This document shows, in pieces, positions 48,577 through 60,081 of a stretch of DNA of 64,000 nucleotides. The translations under genes and the position numbers were made by a program. Each line of letters begins with the position of its first letter. Within the stretch, counting starts at the first letter, position 1. The stretch is from Paraniabella hibiscisoli (GTDB taxonomy: Bacteria > Bacteroidota > Bacteroidia > Chitinophagales > Chitinophagaceae), in NCBI RefSeq assembly GCF_022512515.1, contig NZ_JAKWBK010000003.1:558001-622000 (forward strand), read 5' to 3'. The notes beneath the pieces were generated by a model. The model did no database searches, had not been told where the DNA came from, and saw nothing but the letters and a program-made list of their open reading frames with translations.

Positions 48577-49730
48577 ATGGAACAAAATACCGCATATCCC
48601 CATATTAACTGGACCGACGGAATGAAGTTGAATAAAGATGCTTTTATTGCTCAAAACAATGCGCACACTTTTGATCTTTACAATCTTATTTCGTCTACAC
48701 TGTCTCCTATAAGATATGGTATCCTGCCTCTTGAAAACAGTTTTAATATACAGATCAATACAGATAATCAAAATACACTACGTGTAAGCATACTATCCTG
48801 TAAGGCAATCACTATCGGTGGCGCTTATATTAATATTAACGCAACGGAATCTAATAGCCATACCGATGCCAACCCATCCATTTCCTTATCATTGCCGGGT
48901 TCGGTTAACGAAGTATATTGGGTAGTGCTTACCACCAATCCCTTCGATCATGTACCTTTTGGCACTATCAACCTGCAGGAGAACCCGCCACGCTTTCCTT
49001 ATGTAAAGCCCGCGTATAGTGTACAATTAGTAGCCCATCACGAATTGAATCAATATGCGCAAAATCCTTATTCGCTTTTTATAGGGAAATTGATTCCGGC
49101 GGGTGGTTATTTAAAACCTGATACGGAATATATGCCCCCTGCTTGTCTATCAATGCTTCGCAGGATTTACTGGGGCTCCATTCAGAGTTGGACACTTTCC
49201 TGGCTAACCTGGAACAGGCTTGTGCACAGATCGTTCAGAAGATCTATAAAAAGAGCCAGCAAAACGACCTGGCGGAATTGGCGCAGTTTGTATGCGATCG
49301 TCTGACGCTGTACTTAAGCAAAGCCATTACCGATTTCAGGTGGTTATACATTCATGAATCACCTGCTAAAATGATCAGCGATATTGTAGGACTGGCAAGA
49401 GCACTTAAAAACACTATTGATCTTCGTACAGGTTCGGGAAAAGAAGAGTTGATGAATTACTTAAGCGAGTGGAGCGAACTGAACCAGGGAGAATTGGAAA
49501 CGCTATTAAATAATATGGCAGTGCTTCGTTATAACCATAACGACATCAATGAAAATGTGAATAGTATTATACAGTTCGCCAAAGTAATTGGCAAGCTTTT
49601 TAACACGCTGAGTAACCTTGAATTCATCGGCAAGAAAAAGGAATCCGGCATATTTGTTAAAGAGGGATATATCAACGACTCGGGAGAAAACAGCAACGCT
49701 CCAAAACCGAAGAGAAGATTTTTTGGATAA
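48577..49730 (+). CDS. tssK: TssK, T6SSiii baseplate adaptor, copy 1; frameshifted
   Basis: TssK links the baseplate to the membrane complex. About 384 residues. The N-terminus is HINWTDGMKLNKDAFIAQNNAHTFDLYN, then RYGILPLENSFNIQI, VSILSCKAITIGGAYIN and NPPRFPYVKPAYSVQLV. After a break near 49140 it reads MSINASQDLLGLHSELDTFLANLEQAC, FRWLYIHESPAKMISDIVGLARALKN and GELETLLNNMAVLRYNHNDINENVNSI, and ends KPKRRFFG. Copy 2 (58854-60028) has the same plan and a similar RRxFF tail. It follows tssN by 25 bases. Confidence 0.85.
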
Positions 49731-49803
49731 TCATATATTAACAGAACAGAGCCACTACCGCAGGCCAGCAAAATAGTTACACCATCCTATTAAAGAGATT
49801 AAG

Positions 49804-50325
49804 ATGAAACCACTAAACGTTCAGGACAGACAAAGAGCATTTCAACGGTTTTTGCTATTCTTTATTCTTACGATAGCCGTGATCATCACAGCGGTATTCT
49901 TTGGTATAAAGATCCCTTATGCAGAAAATGAAAAGCTGCAGGAACAGCTGGCCATTGTTGATAAAGAAAATCATTTCAGAAATGATTTCAGCCAGGCAAT
50001 GACCGAAGCACAATCCCTGCTGGATACGGTAAATATGGACCCTCAGAAATCGGGGCTTCTTGATGGCCGGATCACCCAAAAAATACAGGAAATGGATGCT
50101 ATGCTGGCGAAAAATGACATTACCTCGAAAGGGATATACAGCCAGGTAATTAAGTCGCTCAATAGTATGCAATCGGATAAGAGAGGTTTAAGGGCCGCGA
50201 GCAATAAGGATTCGGTGGTAGCGATGTATAACATGCAGATACTGGAACTAAAAAATTCATTAGCGAAATGGCAGGAGTCTTATAACCAGCTGCAAACACA
50301 GAACCTGATACTGAGGCAAAAATAA
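49804..50325 (+). CDS. tssO: TssO, T6SSiii membrane-anchored coiled-coil protein, copy 1
   Basis: A 173-residue protein with a short cytoplasmic N-terminus, one membrane helix (FLLFFILTIAVIITAVFFG) and a periplasmic helical domain with two coiled-coil stretches (LQEQLAIVDKENHFRNDFSQAM and LELKNSLAKWQESYNQLQTQN). The motif QRAFQRFLLFF before the helix matches RRQAFWKFLFFF in copy 2, and PYAENEKLQEQLA matches PTKENRMMREQLA. The frame is intact. It lies between tssK and tssP, as in block C. Confidence 0.82.
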   Translation: MKPLNVQDRQRAFQRFLLFFILTIAVIITAVFFGIKIPYAENEKLQEQLAIVDKENHFRNDFSQAMTEAQSLLDTVNMDPQKSGLLDGRITQKIQEMDAMLAKNDITSKGIYSQVIKSLNSMQSDKRGLRAASNKDSVVAMYNMQILELKNSLAKWQESYNQLQTQNLILRQK

Positions 50326-50348
50326 TACTGTAACCGAAAATTACTGAC

Positions 50349-51436
50349 ATGCATTCGTCGCTTTCAAAAAGATGGGCCGGTATTGACTTTAAAGTATGGG
50401 TATCATTACTGGTACTGGTTATCTTATCTGTAATGCTGCTTGCTTATAAAGTTGCCACAAATGTACCTTGCCCCGATTTCACCATTAAAGCAAAAGGTAA
50501 GCTGAGCCACCCGGAAGCAGGCGGTACTCAAACATTTTATATTAATGAACAGGTTGTTTTCTTTACATCCGGCACAAACAAGGCCGACAATATAATATGG
50601 GATTTCGACGATGGCGCAGAGAAGAAGGCCGGTATTAGTACCTCGCATGTTTATACAACTGAAGGATATTACCTGGTTAAAGCGATATTGAACGGTAAAT
50701 GCCTGCAGTCCTTTAATGTTCGTATCACGCAAAGCAACACCATCCTTAATATCAGCGCACCGGCAGTAAGTCCCATTATTTCTGCCGATATCATATCTAC
50801 CGGCGATGAAGCCATATTTAACACCAGTGCCATTGGAGCCAATTATGAATGGAGTGTGGAAGAATTACCAGCAATACCCGTTCAAAATGCTAACCCGGCT
50901 AAATTTATTTTTACCAAAGCAGGAACTTTTACTGTTGTTTTAAAAGTTGACAATACCAAGGTTTATAAAAAATAGTGCAGGTAACCGATGCGGGAGCTCC
51001 ATTAGATCAGGCCAGTGCCTTACCGCCGGTATCTCCTATGGACGTTCCGCCTATACCCCAGGAACCTTTGCCGCTGGAGGATAAGAAGCCAGTGGACGAA
51101 GCCAAAACAAGTAATGAACCGCCTGCCCCGGAACCTGCTGCCCCCGCTGCCAAATCATACGACCAGCTACCTGAGCCAGCCATCAGGTCGATGGTACAGG
51201 GTGTTATTGATGGCAAAAAGAATGTTGAAGACTTTAATAATATACTATGCAACGGGGCGGGTACCAAGGTAATGGCCAATAACGAGTCTACCACATTTGC
51301 CGCACTTTGCAATGAGCTTAAAGAAAAGAAGGGTGTACTGATACTCAAAAAGAAACGAAAAATAGAATCGTTCAAAGTGGTAAGAGATGATACAAATGGA
51401 AATTGTGTAAAAATCATTTATATCCAATACAAATAA
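50349..51436 (+). CDS. tssP: TssP, T6SSiii periplasmic PKD-like protein, copy 1; frameshifted
   Basis: A single-pass membrane protein of about 362 residues with a large periplasmic part. It has an N-terminal helix (WVSLLVLVILSVMLLAYKV), the segment CPDFTIKAKGKL, and a PKD-like domain (VVFFTSGTNKADNIIWDFDDGAEKKAGISTSHVYTTEGYYLVKAIL), then a second one (SAIGANYEWSVEE). After a break near 50965 (A-run) comes a Pro/Glu-rich linker and a C-terminal domain (IRSMVQGVIDGKKNVEDFNNILCNGAGTKV) that matches copy 2. It ends seven bases before tssE. Confidence 0.82.
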
Positions 51437-51443
51437 GCGATAC

Positions 51444-51871
51444 ATGCCGGACAATATCAAACTACCTATACGCTTCCACCACTTCTTCGATAATAAGAAG
51501 CTGCCGGTATGTAGTCTGCTGGATTCGGTTTACAGAAACCTCCACCTGATCATCACTACCGTTCCCGGCGAAAACAAAACGGATGAACATTATGGCTCTT
51601 CATTTTGGGATAGCGACTATGACATTCACCTGAACAATGATGTAAGAAAAGAACTGATCATCAGCAGCCTGAAAAATCAGATCAGCCGTTATGAAAAAGG
51701 ATTACCGATGTTATACTGGATGTAAGCGTTCGATTATCGACAGCAATAGTGAATAATATGGAGGTTCAGAAAAAGAAAATAGAAATTACTGTAAAAGGTA
51801 AGACTAAACGTAATATGGAAGCTTTTACTTTCCAGACAGGATTCTTTATCAGTCCCTATACATTGGATTAA
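51444..51871 (+). CDS. tssE: TssE, gp25-like baseplate protein, copy 1; frameshifted
   Basis: A GPW/gp25-family wedge protein of about 142 residues. It shows CSLLDSVYRNLHLIITTVPGENKTDEHYGSSFWDSDYDIHL, which includes the family EYG-(C/S)-x-(I/F)W region, then VRKELIISSLKNQISRYEKRITDVILDVSVRL once the A-run near 51695 is corrected. The C-terminus is a beta hairpin ending FISPYTLD at TAA 51869-51871. In block B tssE and tssF come after tssP, whereas in block C they come first. Confidence 0.83.
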
Positions 51872-51913
51872 AGCGCTTTCATTCCGGCAACTATAACATC
51901 TTAAATATTGGCA

Positions 51914-53750
51914 ATGGACGTACAAAGCAGAGAACAGATAAAGGATAAGATGATACGCCTGGCGGCGGAACATTGGAACCTGGAGGAGAATGAAATTGAA
52001 GCCAATTTTGACCCGTTGGTGGTGTTACTTTTTGATGCGGTTGCGGGCGAAATAGAATCACTGGGATACCGGATCAAAGATATACAAAGCAACCTGCTGA
52101 ATGAGTTGGCGGCATTAATGCTCCCCCATTCTTTGTTAAGAGCCAAACCGGCTTCCTGTATACTAACAGCACGACCGGCAGAGGACAGCTGCCTGCTAAA
52201 AAGCGAAACCAATTTCAGCACTATTGCCAAAACATCGAGAGCCGATGAAGCCAATAAGGAAGCCGAGCTCAACTTTACGCCCATTGGTGAAGTAAAGTTA
52301 ATAAAAGCCAGCCTGAGCTATTTGCGCGCGGGCAACCAAGTATATAAATACCAGGAGGATGGAAAAAAACTACTCAACACCAGGATACGGCTACCGGTAG
52401 TATGGTTCAGCAAATACATTTTACCATTACGGCAAAATCACCCATTCCCTCACTTGCCGGGCTGCAATTATTCTTTGATCTGAAAGGTCATTCGGAGGCC
52501 AATAATTTTTATTTTGCGTTGCAGGACGCTACTCTTTCAATTAACAATTCTAACGTCTTATTGCAAAAGGGCTTTTTAAGAATGATCAATATGAAACTTC
52601 GATAAGAGATGCTTTTAACAACGACACCGATTATTCCCGTAAAATACAGAGAGAAATTGCAGGCATTTATACCAACCAGTTTTTTACCATAGATGAGAAG
52701 TCCGGAGCGATCGCTAACAGGCCGGACACGCCGGCTATGCTACAGGATATTCCCGAAAAACTGGCACAGGACATCAACACACCGCATGCTGTTTTTTGTA
52801 CATTGACGCTACGACGTCCATTCAGCATTGAGATCATTGAACGACTCCAAATAGCGATCAATGCTTTTCCTGCCATCAACAGGAGGCTGGAGCGCATTTT
52901 TCACAAAACTGAAAAATGGGTGAATATTATTCCGCTACAGCTGCATGGCACTTACCTGGATATTCATGCCATCGAAAATGTAAATGGAACCCGGTATCGG
53001 CTGCAGAATGCCAACTACGATAGTAAAGTGGAGGAAGGCCAGGCCATTATACGCGCAGCAAGAGTAAGCAAGAACAGCAGCAATGATATTAGGAATGCAT
53101 TAAAAAGCCTGTTGGAAGCGATACGTGATGAGAGCGCCTATTTTAGCAGAACCAGTAATGATTTTATTAGTTCGCGTCTTAATGAAATATCTAAAACATT
53201 AACAAGGTTGGAAGACCAGGTTCAACTGTCAAAAGATGAAAAGCCCACTTTCCGATATGTATTATTAAAATCAAAGAACCCTGGTGAGAATGTACAGGTG
53301 TCTTACTGGACAACCGCACCGGCTGAAGCTGCTTTTGTGAAGGCGAATGCGGGGTTCAAACCAGTGCAACACAGCCTGACAGAGGCCGGAAGCTGTTTCT
53401 CTGTCACCACTGCTGTTGGCGGTATGGAAATATTGAATGACTATGCGCAAAAGCAGATGTTAGTAAGGCAGTTATCCTCTAAAGGAAAGATTATTTCTGT
53501 TGAAGACATTAAACTGCTGTGCTATGAGATCTTCGGGCAGAAGCTTAAAGAAGTTCAGGTTCAAAAAACAATGAAAGTGCTTCAAGGCACGCATTCGGGC
53601 ATCAGCCGGTTTATAGACATTACGCTTTACCTTGCAAATGAAAATTACGGGGAAGAAGAGAAAGTATATCTGATCAAACAGCTATCCTACCAATTGGAAC
53701 TCTATGGGTCTTTTATGTTCCCGTTTGAAATTAGCATTAAGGAGATATAA
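51914..53750 (+). CDS. tssF: TssF, T6SSiii baseplate protein, copy 1; frame broken twice
   Basis: A wedge protein of about 612 residues. The N-terminus is REQIKDKMIRLAAEHWNLEENEIEANFDPLVVLLFDAVAGEIESLGYRI, followed by LLNELAALMLPHSLLRAKPASCIL. The frame changes near 52395 and near 52575. The rest has DIPEKLAQDINTPHAVFCTLTLRRPFSIEIIERLQIAINAFPAINRRLERI and VNIIPLQLHGTYLDIHAIENVNGTRYRL, then a long helix with LKSLLEAIRDESAYFSRTSNDFISSRLNEI, ending QLELYGSFMFPFEISIKEI. Copy 2 has the same order (FPVVNRRLHEM; LRDESAAFSNIGKDLVAQEV). Confidence 0.85.
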
Positions 53751-53762
53751 ATCTTTATTTTA

Positions 53763-53943
53763 AAACATTAAAGCATGAAGGAACATTGACAATGTTATGC
53801 TGAGGAATATCAAAGCTTAACTATTCTTAACTCCTTAATAGTTTTATTCTAAACCATTAAACATGCAGGAACACTAAGAATATGATGTAGGGAATATCAA
53901 ACCTCAACCATCCCGGCCTCCTTTCCTTAATACTTTTATGATT
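53763..53943. repeat. Two imperfect tandem copies of an ~90-base unit between converging tssF-1 and clpV
   Basis: The unit begins AAACATTAAAGCATGAAGGA (53763 on) and again AAACCATTAAACATGCAGGA (53852 on), followed in both by AACA(C)TxxxAATxTxATG, GGAATATCAAA, then CTTAA-rich sequence and a TTTTAT-ending part. The copies differ at about one base in four. They fill nearly the whole convergent intergenic region and contain no gene. They may carry transcription stop signals for both blocks. Confidence 0.6.
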
Positions 53944-56399
53944 AACTTTTCCAAACGAATTCATCGTTTACTGCATCCAGCCTAATTGTAGTGCCTGGCG
54001 CCAGCTCGCCGGCGATTATCTTTTGGATAAGGGCCTTCGCACCTGCGACCGGATAGCGCCATGTAGCGGACGCGCACCGTACTCTGGTGTAAAACCTAAT
54101 ACGGCTATTTTACTTTTAGCTTCGGGTGTTATGGTTAATGATATCTGTTGTTTTTCCAGGGCAGCATACAAGTCTTTTAAATTGATCTCCAGGATTCGTT
54201 CTACCATCTCTTGTGTCATCGGTGCAAAGGGAACAATCTCCGTTAAACGGCCTAAAAACTCGGGGCGGAAATGATTGCCCATTGTCGTTAATAATGTTGA
54301 ATGATCTGGCACTTCGCCTTTATTAAAGGAATCTACCACAAACCTGCTTCCTATGTTAGAAGTAAAGATGATCAAAGAATTAGAGAAATCGCCTTCTTTA
54401 CCCAGCTTATCGTGTAGCTTACCTTCATCCAGTATTTGCAGGAACAAGTCAAAAACCGAAGGGTGCGCTTTTTCTATCTCATCAAACAAAACTACTGCAT
54501 AAGGTTGCTGTCTTATTTTGTTCACTAATAATCCGCCCTCTTCATAACCCACATAACCGGGAGGCGCTCCGTATAACAGTGCAGCAGAATGCTCTTCTTT
54601 AAATTCGCTCATATCGAAGCGAATGATATTGCTGGCATCCTGGAACAAAAACTCCGCCAGGGATTTAGCCAGTTCCGTTTTTCCCGTACCGGTTGGCCCT
54701 AAAAAGAAGAAAGACCCGATGGGCTGCCCCGCCTTACCCAGTCCCGAACGAGATTCGAGTATCGACTCACTGATCACTTTCACAGCATGATCCTGCCCCA
54801 CCACGCGTTGCGACAAAATATCCCTGATGTTTAACAGGCGCTCTTTCTCCTGCGCCTGAATTTTGCCCAAAGGAATACCTGTCTTATCTGCAACAATGGA
54901 AATTACATCGTGCTTCTGTAGTTCCGTTCTTTGTTCCTGCACAAGCGGCTCCAGTATTTCATACACCTGGTCTAAGAACCCGGTCACTTTTTCTGTTTCC
55001 TTCATTTGCAGCGGATCTTCGGAAGAGGGCACCGCACTCCATACAATAGGGCTCATGCCGCTTTTCAATTGATGATAGTGCCATTGATATTCCGTTACAT
55101 CCATATCAGCAACTTCCTTCAATTTCTGGAACTCTTCTTTGCGGGCAGCTAATGTGTCAGCCCCGGTATCAGTAGCCAATCGCAATGCAGCCATGGAACG
55201 ATCTGTCAGATCAATCGCCGCATCGGGCAGGCGGCGATCTTTTATATATCTTTTAGCCAGCCGGATGGACTCATGCATGGTTTCATCATCTACCTTGATC
55301 TTATGGTGTTGCTCGTAAAGAGGCATCACTACTTTCATCATCCTAAAAGCCACGGTTGGTGAAGGCTCTTCTACGTCGAGTATTTCGAAGCGCCTTGCAA
55401 AAGCTTCATCTCTTTCAATATTTTTACGATACTCATCTATAGTAGTAGCGCCAATAATAGTAATGGTTCCTCTTGCCAGTTCCGGCTTCAACAAATTGGC
55501 AGCGCCCGCAAAAGGTCCATTTTTATCCAGCAGCACATGTATCTCATCAATAAACAAAATGGCTTTATCAAATTCTTTTATTTCTGTAATCACCGACTTC
55601 AACCGCTCTTCGGTTTCTCCTTTATAAGAAGCGCCCGCTGCCATCGCACCATTGTTCAGCTCAAACAGTTTGGCATTTTTCAGGAAAGCCGGCACTTTAC
55701 CGGCTGTAATAGCCAGGGCGAACCCATCTACAAGCGCTGTTTTACCCACGCCCGGCTCACCTGTTAAAATAACATTAGGCTTACTGCGCCTACACAAAAT
55801 CTCAGCCATCATACGCACTTCCTGTTCCCGTCCAATGATCGGATCTACCTTTCCTTCGGCTGCCAGGCGTGTTTTATCTACGCAATATTTTTGTAGAGCC
55901 TTTTTTGACGCCACATCATTATTCTTAACTGCTACTCCAGAACCGCTGTTGCCGGCGCCTAACACCTGCTCTATATCGCCACCCACTTCTGCCAGACCGA
56001 TCAGCTCTTCCCTTTTTACCGGAAAGGTTTTAAGCTGATCAAAGGAGAATACTACCCCGGAGTGCTGATAGAAGCCAGTACATGCAATGGAGTAATTTCT
56101 TCGCCTTTTAACCTGAGCCTGATATTATCGGCATCATCTAAAATGGTAGCTATATCAGCGGCAGGTGGAATTTCATCCTTTGGTCCCGGACTTTTGGGTA
56201 GCGACTCAATTCTTACATCAGCCCAATCGCCCAGGTAATACATGTCGATATCGGCTTTCATCAGCAAAGGATCGAGCTCTACATCATCATGCAAAAGTGC
56301 CTTTAATAAATGAGGTGCGGCATATTGAGCATGTATATGTTCTTTAGCGATTGCTTTAGATATGGCGATTGCTTTCTCAAGCGTTTTTGATAGTTGCAT
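53942..56399 (-). CDS. clpV: ClpV (TssH), T6SS sheath-recycling AAA+ ATPase; frame broken twice
   Basis: A ClpB-type hexameric ATPase of about 819 residues that disassembles contracted sheath. The Clp_N domain is MQLSKTLEKAIAISKAIAKEHIHAQYAAPHLLKALL. The first AAA domain has Walker A GEPGVGKT, Walker B ILFIDEIH and the arginine-finger region DEAFARRFE. The second has Walker A GPTGTGKT, GAPPGYVGYEEGG, Walker B VLFDEIEKAHP and sensor 1 IIFTSNIGS. Breaks are near 56045 and near 54030; the true end is IIAGELAPGTTIRL ... FVWKS at 53942. It closes block C after tssP and is the only ClpV in view. Confidence 0.92.
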
Positions 56400-56402
56400 G
56401 GT

Positions 56403-57444
56403 TTAAAAATCAGGGGTTTTAGATAAACCAAATATACCTGTTTTTACCCTTATTACAATGCTTACGGAGGAAATACAATTGGTTTCCTGATTCTTTTTGG
56501 GAGTAACTGTCATGCTCTTAATATCGCCCGATTTTTTCAGCTTTGCCAGCTTAGCACATAGCTCATTAAAGGTAGACGGCTTCCCGTTTATATTCGTGTA
56601 AGTATTCAGGTTACCATCACAAAAATACTTGGCAAAACTGGCGGCATTCAACCTCTTATCTGCTACTCCAAATAACATATATCTAAAGTCTGTGATAGAA
56701 ATTTCGGGGGCTTTTACCACGGGGGTGGTGCTTCGGGCTGTTCTGGCTGTGGATTCAACTGCTCTTCTAGCGGATCGGTTTCGGGCCTTGAGCTGATTGG
56801 CTTACGTCCACCACCAGATCTCGGAACGAGCGTTGGCGCTGCTCCCTGCTTAGGTGGATTTACAAATATCTTTTTACCAGAACTGCATCATTATTTCCGT
56901 TAACGGTTAATGTTATGGTTTTCCAACCAGGTTGTCTGAAAGAGTAAACAGGATTTTTCACATAGGCATCTACTTTTTCATTTTCGCCAAACCTCCACTC
57001 CCAGGCATTGGCGCCAGCGGTTGTATCCGTAAAACTGGTAGGCTTTCCAACCTCAGTTACTTCGGGAATTATTGCATGCGGCATACGCGACTGATCTATC
57101 ACTTCTGCAGCTTGTTGCACAAAAATGGTAGTTGTTTCCATACACCGGTCATCTAATTTTAAAGTAACTACATATTCACCTGGCCGGTCATAAGAATGAA
57201 CCGCTGAGTTCACTTCACTATGGCTACTTTCATTATCACCAAAGTCCCATTCAAAATCTCTATGCCCGGTTACATCTGCATCAAAGCGGATCAGGGTTCC
57301 GGTATAAATCTTATTGGTTAATGTTTTAATAGCGAACTCTTTACAGGGTGTGTGATTTTTATAGCGAACCACAAAAGCCATCGAAGCGATTACACAGGTA
57401 ACCAGGAAGGCAATGGTAACATTATCATCGAGGCGAAAAGCCAT
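56403..57444 (-). CDS. tssP: TssP, T6SSiii periplasmic PKD-like protein, copy 2; frame broken twice
   Basis: About 347 residues. The N-terminal helix is VTIAFLVTCVIASMAFVV, then CKEFAIKTLTNK and two PKD-like domains (FEWDFGDNESSHSEVNSAVHSYDRPGEYVVTLKLDDRC and AWEWRFGENEKVDAYVKNPVYSFRQPGWKTITLTV). A Pro/Gly/Arg-rich linker lies between breaks near 56865 and near 56740. The C-terminal domain (DFRYMLFGVADKRLNAASFAKYFCDGNLNTYTNINGKPSTFNELCAKL) matches that of copy 1 (CNELKEKKG). It lies four bases before clpV. Copy 2 has the better PKD motifs. Confidence 0.82.
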
Positions 57445-57613
57445 GTATTGCTTTTTTTCATCCGTATATTTTTATTGTTCGAAATTCCAATGTCAACTAT
57501 ACAGCAGCATTGCTATCAAATTTTTAGATACCTACATCTTCCAGTCACCCTGGCGCTTATGTCTCTCATAAAAAATTATCATGCTGTTTTGATCTTAGTT
57601 TGTACTTTTAGGC

Positions 57614-58280
57614 ATGCTGACAAAACCTATATTCAAAATATTTATCATCGTATTACTGGCCGGTTGTACCGCATTAAAAAAAGTCCGCAACCCGACTATA
57701 GTCAATTCATTTACGAAAACGGGCCGGATGTAGCTGTAATTAACGACAGCACGAAGACTCCCGATCAGATGGTCGTTAAAGTAACCAATAATGAAGCTGA
57801 CAAACCCGTCAGTAGCCAGGAGGAAATACGACTGAAAAGTAAATACTCCGGCTATCTGAAAACAAAACCCGAAAAAATCACTGACGTCAAACTGTATTCC
57901 TTTATTGATGAATGGCTGCACACGCCCTACTTATGGGCAGGTACTACCAAAAACGGCATTGACTGTTCAGCCTTTATTCAGCGGTTGTTTTCCGATGTAT
58001 ATAAGATCCGCATACCGCGCGCATCTGTTCAACAATTCTTCACTCAGAATGTAGAGCGTTTTACAGTACGACCTGAACTGGCCAAGGGCGACCTGGTTTT
58101 TTCAAAACCTTACCCGGCACTTATGTGTCGCATGTGGGCATGTACCTAGACAACAACATGTTTGTAAACTCATCTTCATCTAAAGGCGTAAGTATTGCCA
58201 GTCTTAACGATCCCTACTGGTCTTCCAAATATGTTGGAGCCGGCAGACTGATCGTTAATAAATCGGTTCGGGTAGAATAA
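57614..58280 (+). CDS. NlpC/P60 cell-wall peptidase lipoprotein inside the T6SS locus; frame broken twice
   Basis: A secreted endopeptidase of about 222 residues. The start is ATG 57614 with a lipobox (IFIIVLLAGCTA, Cys at residue 18). The NlpC/P60 domain has the catalytic Cys in TPYLWAGTTKNGIDCSAFIQRLF and, after a break near 58100, the His in GTYVSHVGMYLDN, then VSIASLNDPYWSSKYVGAGRLI. The first break is in the A7 run near 57675. It lies on the plus strand between tssO-2 and tssP-2, opposite to both. A wall-opening role in T6SS assembly is plausible; a secreted or defensive hydrolase is the alternative. Confidence 0.82.
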
Positions 58281-58299
58281 TCAAAGAGCTAAAACAGGC

Positions 58300-58818
58300 T
58301 TAATAGCTGCCTGCGGGGTTTAACAGGTTATTCAGATTTTGCCTGCAGGTGATCAATTCTTTCTGCGCATTTTCATACTCCATTTTAACTTTCTGAAAAT
58401 CCTCTGGCATGGTACCCAATTTCGCCACCTGGCTCATGGACTCCTGGTAACGCTGAAACACATCGATAACACTGGCATTTAAACGGCTGTACATGCTGCT
58501 GTCTTTATACTGCAATGCAGTAAGCTCTCTTATCTTTTCCAGTGCCTGAGAATTGACATATGCTTCATTAACGCCTGGCTTCCTTAATGAATCAATTAGA
58601 GCACGGGCTTCATTCATACTATTGGTGAAACGTTCCTGTGCAGCTTCTCTTACTTTAAATTTGGCCAGCTGCTCCCGCATCATCCTGTTCTCTTTTGTGG
58701 GCACCAACGTATCAAAGTACACCGCTAACAATATGATTCCAACAGAAATAATAAAGAAGAATAAAAATTTCCAGAAGGCCTGTCTTCTTTCCTTTGCATT
58801 AATAACGATCTGCGCCAT
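58300..58818 (-). CDS. tssO: TssO, T6SSiii membrane-anchored coiled-coil protein, copy 2
   Basis: 172 residues, nearly the same length as copy 1. It has the basic ERRQAFWKF segment, a membrane helix (FLFFFIISVGIILLAVYFD), then VPTKENRMMREQLAKFKVREAAQERFTNSMNEARALIDSL and a C-terminal coiled coil (MPEDFQKVKMEYENAQKELITCRQNLNNLL). The frame is intact. It comes 35 bases after tssK-2, the same order as block B. Confidence 0.82.
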   Translation of the reverse strand: MAQIVINAKERRQAFWKFLFFFIISVGIILLAVYFDTLVPTKENRMMREQLAKFKVREAAQERFTNSMNEARALIDSLRKPGVNEAYVNSQALEKIRELTALQYKDSSMYSRLNASVIDVFQRYQESMSQVAKLGTMPEDFQKVKMEYENAQKELITCRQNLNNLLNPAGSY

Positions 58819-58853
58819 TGTTGCTTAATTTTATATTTTATTGATTATCAGTT

Positions 58854-60028
58854 TTAGTCAGCCAGGAAAAATCCTCTCCTTCTTGATTGTATATCTTCCT
58901 CGGGTACAATCAACTGCTCTTTAACAAAAATGCCGGTCTCTTTTTTTTTGCCTATATAATCCAGCGCCGCCAACGCATCAAACAAACCCAATACAAGCCC
59001 GCAGAAATTGGAGCATTTTAAAATACCCGTGTGGATATTCAAATGATCGTACCGATAATTGCAGACCTCTGCAATTTCATCCTCCAACTCACCTTGTTTT
59101 ACATTACACCATTCGGTGAAATAGTTAATCATCTCCTCTTTGAAAGTACCCGTGTAAATATCAATCGCATTTTTAATATTTCTTGCCAGGCCCGATACCA
59201 TAGCAATTAGCTGAATAGGCGGCGCATACCGAACAGTTTGCCGATAGGCACCATAAACATTAGAGATATAGGATAGCACCTGCTCACACAACTTTCTTAC
59301 AGGTTCAATTATATCATTGGATTGATTTTTCTGTAGTATCTTTTGTATGATCTGCAAGGCGTTTAGTTCCAACTTGCCCAGAAATTGTTCAGTTTGTGCA
59401 TGATGCTGTAACAAAAATTCATGACTATTAACATTAGTGCAAGCCGGTATATAGTTATCTATCAACAAGACTGTCTGGTCTCTTACTTCCAGCTTACCTA
59501 CAGGTAATTGAAAGTCTCCCAGGGTATTCACACTAGTCTCTTCTTCCTCCAGCAACAAAACAGAATACGAGGGGCGCAAAAAGGCAGGCGAACCGGCTGC
59601 TCTTCCGGGTTAGCGGCACCTGTTGGTTCAGGATGATAGGGATCGACCGACAATACGATATAGAAAGATTTACTTTTATCTTTCAGTAAGGTAAACGGAA
59701 TGCTCAGCCCCGGGATCTTTGCGGAAAGCGGGTTTGCCAGGTCTACCTCATCTGAATTAAAGTCTATAATATAACCGCCTCTTGTAATAGCCAGGCAAGA
59801 CATGATACGGATGTTAACATGGTTGGCGTTATCAATGCTCAACCAAATCCTGGATGATGGTGTATTACCTTTAAAGGGCAGGATTCCATAATTATGATCA
59901 TTTAAAAAAGAGGTATTGCCCATTGCCTGCTGATAGGTGCCCGCATTGCGTTCTGCTATAAAATGCGTTTTATTGATCTTCATCCCATTGATCCAATTCA
60001 CTGGTTGATATTCACCTTGTCGCTTCAT
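58854..60028 (-). CDS. tssK: TssK, T6SSiii baseplate adaptor, copy 2; frameshifted
   Basis: About 391 residues. The N-terminus is YQPVNWINGMKINKTHFIAERNAGTYQQAMG, then YGILPFKGNTPSSRIWLSID, RIMSCLAITRGGYIIDF and QPVRLPFCAPRYSVLLLEEEE after repair of the break near 59575. The C-terminal half has FLGKLELNALQIIQKILQKNQSNDIIEPVRKLCEQV, YRQTVRYAPPIQLIAMVSGLARNIKNAIDIYTG and IGKKKETGIFVKEQL, and ends QSRRRGFFLAD. IGKKKE(S/T)GIFVKE is almost identical in copy 1. Confidence 0.85.
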
Positions 60029-60081
60029 TCTTTTATTTTTTATTTAAAACGATGATGTAAAACTTGTTAACGCTTTGTTGA

